Of a DNA stretch of 64,000 bases, positions 57,222 through 64,000 are shown one piece after another. This stretch comes from Ceratopteris richardii (Eukaryota > Streptophyta > Polypodiopsida > Polypodiales > Pteridaceae): assembly GCA_020310875.1 (NCBI GenBank), contig CM035430.1, positions 99,042,866 through 99,106,865 of the forward strand, read 5' to 3'. Position 1 is the stretch's first letter, and each line of letters starts with the position of its first letter. The position numbers and the translations under genes are program-made. Below the pieces are notes generated by a model, which saw nothing but the letters and a program-made list of their open reading frames with translations, was not told the origin of the DNA and searched no databases.

Positions 57222-60200
57222 ATGGCTGAAAGCAGTGATGTATTCCGTATGTTGGCTGTTGAGGATAAGTTGGATGGTACCAACTACCCATTATGGGCTT
57301 ATATGATGCGACATGTACTGGTTGCAAAAGGATTGTGGAACATTGTGCAGGGTGTTGAAAGACGTCCTGTTACACCTGTAACGACAGGTACTGCAAATAC
57401 AGGTGCTGGAGCTGATGAAGATGGTGTCGAAGATGATATTCCGCAGATTCCTGTTCGTGCTGCTGTTTCTGTTGCACCTACTGCAGAGCAGATTCGTTGG
57501 GATGGCAGAGATGCCCAGGCACATGCATTGATAGCTTTGTCTGTCAAACGTGCCATTATCCCTCACATTCGCTCTTGCAGAACAGCAAAGGATGCTTGGG
57601 ATACACTTACCACTTTGTACCAGGCTAGGAATGAGGCTCGTGTTGCTTACCTCCGAAAACAGTTGGAGAGTGAGCACATGAATGAAGGTGATTCTATGGA
57701 CAGTTTTCTTACAAAGATCAAAGACCTGAAGGAACAATTGATTTCTGCTGATGAGGTTATACCAGATAGCTCACTTGTGCAGACCGTTCTGAATGGCCTT
57801 CCTGATTCATATCAGAGTTTTGCCTCTACTCTTCGATTGATGATGAAAGGCAATCCGAATGCCTTGTCATTTGAGGAATTAGTCTCTGTTCTGTTGCAGG
57901 AAGATCAGTCCAGGCAGAACAGGTCCATTATGCGTGTTGCAGATCAAGCTTTCCTGGCTAGTCAGAAGGGCAAAGGAAAATGGAGCTCTTCTACTAGTAA
58001 GCAGAAATCTGCAAATGCTGCACAATCGAAGAACCAGGATAAAGATGAGAAGAAATCAGAAAAGCAGAAATTGTTCTGCAAGTACTGTAAAGGAAATGAT
58101 CATATTATAAAGAACTGTCCAAAACTGGCTGCTAAAGAGGCAAAGAAGAAAGAGGCTGGAATGGTTGTTGCAGAGGCCTCTACACCAAAAACAGAGTCTG
58201 CAAATCTTGTGCAGGAAGAAGAATGGGCGTTTACTACTGTCTGCAGTTTTGACCCATCTTCTCATGATCAGTGCATGTCTGCAGTAGACTCAGATGTTTG
58301 GTACTTTGACAGTGGGGCGACCAAACATATTACCTCGCAGCGCAGTTTCTTCTCTTCACTCGAGCCTGCCCCTACAGGGAATACTGTCACATGCGCCAAT
58401 AACTCCTCTTATCCTGTTATGGGAGTTGGTAAGATCATTTTGACTACTGCTGATGGTAGTTCTTTCACTTTGTCAGATGCTTTATTTGTGCCAGGGATCA
58501 AAAAGAACCTGTTATCAGTTTCTGCATTAGCCAAGATTGGCTTGGTTGTGAAATTCGTTGATGACAGGTGTACAGTCCATGATCTCTCAAATGGCGATGT
58601 GATTATTGCTTCTGGCATTTTATGTCGTGGGCTGTATAAGCTCATAGACTATGAAAGATCTGTGAATGATTCGGCATGTGCAGTTCATGATTCTCAGGCT
58701 ATGTCAGATGCAAAGCTTTGGCATGCACGCTTTGGTCATCTGAATTTTGCTAGTTTGTTACGCCTGCAGAAATCTGAAATGGTGTCTTCTTTGCCCAAAC
58801 TTGAGGCACCTGGAAAACATGTTTGTGAAGGCTGTATTTTGGGCAAAATGCAGCGTTCTTCCTTTCCAAAAGATGGTTCAGTTCGGGCTATGCAGAAATT
58901 GCAGCTTGTACATAGTGATGTCTGTGGTCCTATGCAGACACCCTCTTTTGGAAATTACCTTTACTTCGTGACTTTCATTGATGATTTTTCCAGGCATGCA
59001 TGGGTATACCCACTCAAAGCAAAGTCCGAAGTGTTCATGTGCTTCAAACAGTTTTTGGTTTTGGCTGAAAATCTGTTAGCATGTAAAATGAGCACCCTCC
59101 GTTCTGATCGAGGGGGGGAATATATGTCTTCAGATTTTAATGCATTTCTGGCTGAACGTGGGATAAAACACCAGTGTACAGTGCCGTATACACCTCAACA
59201 GAATGGAGTTGCTGAACGAAAGAACAGGTCACTCATGGAGATGGCGAGGTGCATGGTCAAAAGTCAGGCTTTACCACATAGTTTCTGGCTTGAGGCTGTC
59301 ATGTGTGCAGCATATGTACTGAACAGGTGTCCCACCAAAGCGTTGCAGTATATCACTCCATATGAGGCTTGGCATGACCGCAAGCCATCTGTTACTCATC
59401 TGCGTGTTTTTGGTTGTTTGGCATATGCATTAGTGCCTGAACAACATCGCAGAAAATTGGATGATAAGGCAGTAAAATGTATTTTTGTTGGGTATAGTTC
59501 TGAAAGTAAAGGCTATCGTCTGTATCATCCACAGACTAAACGCATTCTGGTTAGCCGTGATGTTGTCTTTGTGGAAGATGCTATTCAGCCATTGCTTTCA
59601 TGTACTAAGGAGACATCTGTTAGCTCCAAAGACATGTATGATACTTTGATGCCTCTTTTTACAGGTGGACAGGCTAGTGCTGGTCCTAATGAGGCAACTT
59701 CTCAGCCTTTGCAGGTTTCATATGATGATGCAGATCATTCCATTTCTGATGCAGACTTACATGATGCACTTGTTGATGAGAGAGCTGATATTGAACAGGC
59801 AAAAACTATGCCAAAATGGCTGGTGCAGACTTTGCGTGACAGCAAATTAGATGCACCTTTGTCATATCGTACTCGTTCAGGCTCTCATAGTACCTCCTTT
59901 GCATCAGATTGCTATGCTATGGTTGCATCTAGTCTCTGTGATGAGAATGAGCCTGTTTCTTTTGATGAAGCACAAAATTCAGAAAATTGGATGGCTGCTA
60001 TGCAATCTGAATATGATGCTATAATGAAGAATGGTACATGGTCTTTATGTGACTTGCCTCCTGGCAAGAAGGCCATTGGCACTAAGTGGGTATACAAGCT
60101 GAAGCGTAAACCTGATGGTACAGTTGACAGGTATAAGGCTAGGCTTGTTGCAAAGGGTTATGCGCAGGAAAGAGGCATTGATTTTGATGAGACCTTTGCA

Positions 60201-61487
60201 CCTACATGCCGTATGACTACTGTTTGGAGCATTTGTGCACTTGCAGCCCATCATGGTTGGAATGTACATCAGTTGGACATTAAAACAGCATTTCTGAATG
60301 GTGACTTGCATGAAGAAGTGTATGTTTTTCAGCCCCGTGGCTTTGTGCAGAAAGGGCATGAAAACCAGGTGTGCAGGTTAAAGAAGGCGTTATATGGTTT
60401 AAAGCAAGCACCACGTGCTTGGTATGAGAAGATACATGCCTATCTGATTGCACATGGTTTTGAGAACAGTCCAACTGAAAGCACCTTATATGTTAAGCGT
60501 GCTAATGATGTGCTTCTGATCATTGTTGTCTATGTAGACGACATGCTGCTCACTGGTCCTCTTGAGAAGCATATTGCTGATTTCAAGGCTGATTTGCATG
60601 CCTCATTTGAGATGTCTGATTTGGGGCATTTGCATCACTATTTGGGCATTCAGTTTATGCAAGTTGATGGTGGAATGGCTTTGTGTCAAACGAAATATAT
60701 TGACACATTATTGCAGCGTTTTGGCCTTGAAGACTGTAAGCCTATTGCCACTCCTATGGAGACAGGTTTACGATTGAGTCTTCATGATGCTGGAGATGCA
60801 TTTGATGCTGTTCTCTATCAGCAGGCTGTTGGATGCTTGATTTACTTATGCATTACTCGGCCAGATATTCAGTTTGCTGTCTCACAGATGAGCAGGTTTA
60901 TGCATTGCCCAGGAGTCACGCATTGGAAAGCGGTTAAGCGCATCTTTCGCTACTTGAGTGGTACTCGGCTACTTGGGTTGTTTTATCCCAAGGGGGGATC
61001 ACCACCGCCAGATTTGCATGCTTTTTCTGACTCAGATTGGGCTGGTTGCTATGACACTCGTGTGTCCACCAGTGGTTTTTGCTTCATGCTTGGTAGCTCA
61101 TGTATATCTTGGTTGAGCAAGAAGCAGCCTACTGTGGCCACTTCCAGTTGTGAGGCTGAGTATAGGGCAGCTTTCACAGCGACTGTTGAGTGTGTGTGGC
61201 TCAGACGCCTTATGGCTGATTTGGGTGTTGGCCAGTCTTCTGCCACCACCATCTTCACTGACAGTCAGAGCGCATTGGCAGTTGCGAGGAACCCTGTGTT
61301 CCATGCTCGCACTAAGCACATTGAGGTGCATTATCACTATGTCAGGGAGAGGTTCTCTGCTGGGGAGATCAGCTTGGCATATGTGCCCACGCAGGAGAAC
61401 ATTGCAGACCTTTTCACGAAGGCTCTGCCTAGGGAGAAGTTTGAAGCTTTCCGCAAAGCTTTGGGCTTACTTCCTTTTGTGGAGTGA
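57222..61487 (+). CDS. Copia J gag-pol polyprotein (1421 aa), intact
   Basis: Single polyprotein cleaved by its own protease to make capsid, protease, integrase, RT and RNase H. The start MAESSDVFRML is the first ATG after the leader. Gag helices cover residues 1-240 (LDGTNYPLWAYMMRHVL). A CCHC knuckle CKYCKGNDHIIKNC lies at about 286. The protease has DSGATKHIT with Asp at about 363. A GAG-preintegrase HHCC module covers about 490-545 (HARFGHLN, CEGCILGK). The integrase triad is Asp566 (HSDVCGP), Asp629 (RSDRGGEY) and Glu665 (NGVAERKNR). RT has KARLVAKG, QLDIKTAFLNG and YVDD at about 1104-1107. RNase H begins at FSDSDWAG, about 1270, and ends HARTKHIEVHYH, ADLFTKALP. All catalytic residues are present and there are no stops, so it is a candidate active element. 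Confidence 0.97.
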   Translation: MAESSDVFRMLAVEDKLDGTNYPLWAYMMRHVLVAKGLWNIVQGVERRPVTPVTTGTANTGAGADEDGVEDDIPQIPVRAAVSVAPTAEQIRWDGRDAQAHALIALSVKRAIIPHIRSCRTAKDAWDTLTTLYQARNEARVAYLRKQLESEHMNEGDSMDSFLTKIKDLKEQLISADEVIPDSSLVQTVLNGLPDSYQSFASTLRLMMKGNPNALSFEELVSVLLQEDQSRQNRSIMRVADQAFLASQKGKGKWSSSTSKQKSANAAQSKNQDKDEKKSEKQKLFCKYCKGNDHIIKNCPKLAAKEAKKKEAGMVVAEASTPKTESANLVQEEEWAFTTVCSFDPSSHDQCMSAVDSDVWYFDSGATKHITSQRSFFSSLEPAPTGNTVTCANNSSYPVMGVGKIILTTADGSSFTLSDALFVPGIKKNLLSVSALAKIGLVVKFVDDRCTVHDLSNGDVIIASGILCRGLYKLIDYERSVNDSACAVHDSQAMSDAKLWHARFGHLNFASLLRLQKSEMVSSLPKLEAPGKHVCEGCILGKMQRSSFPKDGSVRAMQKLQLVHSDVCGPMQTPSFGNYLYFVTFIDDFSRHAWVYPLKAKSEVFMCFKQFLVLAENLLACKMSTLRSDRGGEYMSSDFNAFLAERGIKHQCTVPYTPQQNGVAERKNRSLMEMARCMVKSQALPHSFWLEAVMCAAYVLNRCPTKALQYITPYEAWHDRKPSVTHLRVFGCLAYALVPEQHRRKLDDKAVKCIFVGYSSESKGYRLYHPQTKRILVSRDVVFVEDAIQPLLSCTKETSVSSKDMYDTLMPLFTGGQASAGPNEATSQPLQVSYDDADHSISDADLHDALVDERADIEQAKTMPKWLVQTLRDSKLDAPLSYRTRSGSHSTSFASDCYAMVASSLCDENEPVSFDEAQNSENWMAAMQSEYDAIMKNGTWSLCDLPPGKKAIGTKWVYKLKRKPDGTVDRYKARLVAKGYAQERGIDFDETFAPTCRMTTVWSICALAAHHGWNVHQLDIKTAFLNGDLHEEVYVFQPRGFVQKGHENQVCRLKKALYGLKQAPRAWYEKIHAYLIAHGFENSPTESTLYVKRANDVLLIIVVYVDDMLLTGPLEKHIADFKADLHASFEMSDLGHLHHYLGIQFMQVDGGMALCQTKYIDTLLQRFGLEDCKPIATPMETGLRLSLHDAGDAFDAVLYQQAVGCLIYLCITRPDIQFAVSQMSRFMHCPGVTHWKAVKRIFRYLSGTRLLGLFYPKGGSPPPDLHAFSDSDWAGCYDTRVSTSGFCFMLGSSCISWLSKKQPTVATSSCEAEYRAAFTATVECVWLRRLMADLGVGQSSATTIFTDSQSALAVARNPVFHARTKHIEVHYHYVRERFSAGEISLAYVPTQENIADLFTKALPREKFEAFRKALGLLPFVE

Positions 61488-61550
61488 TTTCCACATAGCT
61501 CGGCACTTCCTTATACATGAGTGCCAGCTCCTTGTTCACCGCATCACTCC

Positions 61551-61561
61551 CAGGGGGGATT
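61551..61561 (+). other. Polypurine tract of copia J
   Basis: CAGGGGGGATT directly before the 3' LTR; the core is the purine run AGGGGGGA. Confidence 0.8.
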
Positions 61562-61791
61562 TGTTGATATATTTAGGTAGTGATGTGTGTGAACACTCTA
61601 GGACCGCCGGGGCACTTTTTTCCCTCTTTAGGAGGTTTTTTTCCCCCGGCTTGTATATACGCCTATTGCCCTAATGGGCTACTTATCTTTGTACATTCTC
61701 TAGTAATACATTCAGTCTTGTGTGTTGTGCTCCAAGCTTCTTCTTCTTCCTTGTGCTGTTCGCGTGCTTCCGCAGACGTCTAACTCCAACA
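61562..61791 (+). repeat. 3' LTR of copia J
   Basis: 230 bp, identical to the 5' LTR except at the penultimate base. Confidence 0.95.
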
Positions 61792-61796
61792 AGCTT
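61792..61796. repeat. Target-site duplication (right) of copia J
   Basis: AGCTT, same as 56632-56636. Confidence 0.9.
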
Positions 61797-61808
61797 GATG
61801 TTCCAATA

Positions 61809-61819
61809 GCTCCCCCTCA
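61809..61819 (-). other. Polypurine tract of copia G
   Basis: Minus strand TGAGGGGGAGC, the same motif as in copia A (996-1006), between the RNase H end and the LTR start at 61808. Confidence 0.75.
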
Positions 61820-61840
61820 AGCTAAAGTATGCTTGAGTCT

Positions 61841-62275
61841 TCATTCTCTAATAGGTTGAATACCTGCCATAGCTTTGAATCTACAAAGCTTTATTCCATC
61901 AAGTGCCTTCGTCATCATATCTGCTACTTGCTTTTCAGTTGGAACAAAAGAAATGTCAATCTCCTTTGCCATGAGCTTCTCCCTGATGAAGTGGTAATGG
62001 ACTTCTATGTGATTGGTTCTCGCATGGAAAATAGGATTTGCCGCTAGATGCATGGAACTTACATTATCTCCAAATATGTGAGGTTTGGAACTCACAAGTC
62101 CCAAATCTGTATACAATGCTTTTAACCATATTGCCTCTTGAGTTGCTATGGTCAAGCCTTTGTACTCTGCTTCAGTTGAAGATAAAGCAACTGTTGGTTG
62201 CTTCTTGGAACTACATGACACTAGCTTTGAACCTGCAAATGCTAAGTAACTAGATGTACTTTTTCTATCATCCTT
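61841..62275 (-). pseudogene. Copia G RNase H C-terminal part (rest of E)
   Basis: Minus-strand frame beginning SKDDRKSTSSYLAF at the inversion breakpoint, then SWCSKK-like SCSSKKQPTVALSSTEAEYKG, FGDNVSSMHLAANPIFHARTNHIEVHYHF (in separate motifs) and ADMMTKALDG, ending before the polypurine tract. It supplies exactly the RNase H portion missing from E. No internal stop is seen within this part. Confidence 0.88.
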
Positions 62276-64000
62276 AGACCAAACAGAAGCCCTAGACATA
62301 TAATGATACTTATGCAACCAAAATAAAACAAGAAATTGATAGCTTGATTGAAGCTAGATATACCTATGAGATTGAGCATACTAAATGGGTGTCCCCCATT
62401 GTAGTGGTTCCCAAGAAGAATGGAAAGTTGCGAGTGTGTATCAACCTTAAAAAAGTTAATGCTGCTATGATCAGAGATAGCTATCCGCTTCCAATCACTG
62501 AACATTTATAAGAGCATGTTGCAGGCAAGGAGGTTTATAGATTCCTTGATGGATTTTCAGGTTACAACCAAGTAGCTATTGCCCTAGAAGATCAACACAA
62601 AATGGCCTTTGCCACAGAATGGTGAATCTTTGCATTTGGTGTGATGCCATTTGGGCTCACCAATGCACCTGCAACCTTCCAAAGGCTCATGTTCCATGTC
62701 TTCAAAGAGTTCTTGCAAAAGAGCTTAGAAGTATATGTGGATGATTTATGTGCTCATTCCCAAGAAAGAAGACACCACATCCCTGAGCTCAGACATATCT
62801 TCAACAAGTGTAGAGAATATCAAGTTTGTATGAACCCACAAAGTGTGTGTTCATGGTACATCAAGGTAAGATCTTAGGTCATATTGTTTCTAACAACGGA
62901 ATATCAACAGATGATGAAAAAGTAAGAGCCATAGAGGAGATGCCAAGGCCAAGGAATGTTAAAGAGGTACAAGCCTTTATGGGCCATTGGAGATATTACC
63001 GCAGTTTTATCCACGTGTATGCAATCATAGCTAAACCTCTTTATGCCTTGTTGACAAATTTTGAGTGGTACGATGAATGCAGAGATTCCTTCAATGAGCT
63101 AAAGAGACATTTGTGCACAACACCAATACAGACCACTGCTGATTGGAATAAACCATTCCATGTCCTTGTAGATGCATCCAATCATGCAATAGGATGTGTG
63201 CTAGCACAACCCACAGGTGAAGGAAATCTAGATTTGCGTATAGCATATGCAAGCAAAGAACGAGATGCAGTTGACTATACCACAACTGAAAGAGAAGGCT
63301 TAGGTATGCTGTGAAGGAATTTAGACACTATCTATTGGCCAACAAGTTCAAGTTTTTCACCAATCATCAAACTTTATTATATTTGTTCAATAAACCTTGG
63401 AATACTGGATGCTTAGTAAGATGGTTCCTCTTACTAATGGAATACAACTCATAGCGGATCATCTTTCGCGCATCACTTCAGGAGAGCCACCACAAGGAGT
63501 GTCTGATGAACTTCCAGATGCTTATGTGTTCAATTTAGAAGTTGTTCCTAAATGTCCAAATACGTTGGTAGCTATCCTAACCTTTGGACCCGCAAATAAG
63601 AATGTGAAAACAAACAAAGGAAATTGTAAAATCACAAAAATATAACATATTGGCAGGAAGCATGTACAAACAAGATATAGAGGGTGTATTATCTTGTTAT
63701 GTTGAGGACGATGAACATAATAGTTGGTTGCAACAAGCCCATGAAGGATTATTAGGAAATCACTATTCTAAACAATGAACATTGCAAAATTTGAAATATT
63801 TAGGAGTGTATTGGCCTAGCAAGGACAAAGAAATACATGAATGGATTAAGAATTGTCTAGCATGTCAGAAGAAACCCCGAGTGGAGCATGCTACCCTTTA
63901 TCACATGTCATTAATTCTTGATTGGAGCACTCCATTGGTAGAATTTACGAGATCAGGAATACTACCCAGTGAGCCTAGTCTAGCAAGAAAAGAGAGCATG
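62276..64000 (+). pseudogene. Gypsy F pol fragment (rest of D), runs off window
   Basis: Starts in the RT N-terminus at the C-equivalent of about 16100 (KPYTYND region). RT: WVSPIVVVPKKNGKLR, FLDGFSGYNQVAI and YVDDLCAH at about 62734-62757. RNase H: VLVDASNHAIGCVLAQ and TTEREGLG. Then the first of the duplicated H2C2 modules (GSMYKQD ... NCLACQ, about 63658-63870). Stops lie at 62509-62511 and 62623-62625. There is a frameshift near 62845 and small deletions near 63308 and 63445 relative to C; another stop lies near 63777. It continues past 64000. Non-functional. Confidence 0.87.

Larger units (their letters stand above)
56637..61791 (+). mobile_element. Copia element J, complete and apparently intact (5155 bp)
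   Basis: Complete Ty1/copia element: 230-bp LTRs (56637-56866, 61562-61791), TSD AGCTT, initiator tRNA-Met PBS, one uninterrupted gag-pol ORF and a polypurine tract. The LTRs differ at one position by eye (T/C in the last two bases: CCAATA against CCAACA). It sits inside the 3' LTR of copia G. Because it is young, it probably post-dates most other events here. Confidence 0.96.
46206..62275. other. Inferred ~16 kb inverted segment
   Basis: Junction 46205/46206 joins copia E RNase H (+) to gypsy D pol (-). Junction 62275/62276 joins copia G RNase H (-) to gypsy F pol (+). Flipping the segment reunites E with G and D with F, leaving only about three RNase H codons and about 40 pol codons missing. 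D, H, I and G all lie on minus, as expected for a block that was once collinear with E and F. Both junctions contain CAGAAGC. Confidence 0.75.

Overview
This is a eukaryotic, almost certainly land-plant, repeat-rich intergenic region. The evidence is plant-type primer-binding sites (complementary to tRNA-Asp in the Ty3/gypsy elements and to initiator tRNA-Met in the copia elements), GT-AG introns, TATA boxes and repeated nesting of LTR retrotransposons. I see no ordinary host gene. The species cannot be named from the sequence.

Layout by nesting. A copia element E (44932-46205, + strand) was invaded by a minus-strand copia unit A (1-2185 and 42173-44931). A was split by a ~40 kb gypsy insertion B (2186-42167), which has 897-bp LTRs and a 5-bp target duplication TTGTT. 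B's gag was invaded by a related gypsy element C (about 8201-33883). C's third ORF was invaded by a ~9.2 kb DNA transposon T (23058-32281). That is five levels. A later deletion fused C's third ORF directly to the integrase part of B at about 33884, removing C's 3' end and B's protease, RT and RNase H.

T is the most unusual part. It carries a spliced four-exon gene for a probable DDE-type transposase with a RAG1/Transib-like C-terminal pattern. It also carries two spliced genes of unknown function and an intronless histone H3 variant gene, with an intact H3 N-terminus, a tail of about 200 residues and CENH3-like features, broken by one stop. Between the convergent transcription units lie two long hairpins with covarying arms.

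Gypsy family B/C/D/F. The elements share a single long gag-pol frame starting MNLRSG. They also share zinc knuckles with shortened spacing (CX2CX3HX4C), a duplicated H2C2 module before the integrase core (seen in B, C and F), a second retropepsin-like domain after integrase (seen in B and C), a tail of W-[VI]-P-K repeats, and a spliced-looking third ORF. Their leaders carry different tandem repeats built around the palindrome TATCGCGATA. All copies here are broken by stops, frameshifts or deletions.

Right half (46206-62275). This block holds gypsy D, a B-family relic H, copia I and the 3' end of copia E (called G), all on the minus strand. Inverting the block rejoins E with G and D with F (62276-64000, + strand), so a ~16 kb inversion with breakpoints inside two retrotransposons is inferred. 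An intact and recent copia element J (56637-61791), with 230-bp LTRs differing at one base, TSD AGCTT and one uninterrupted 1421-residue gag-pol, has inserted within this block.
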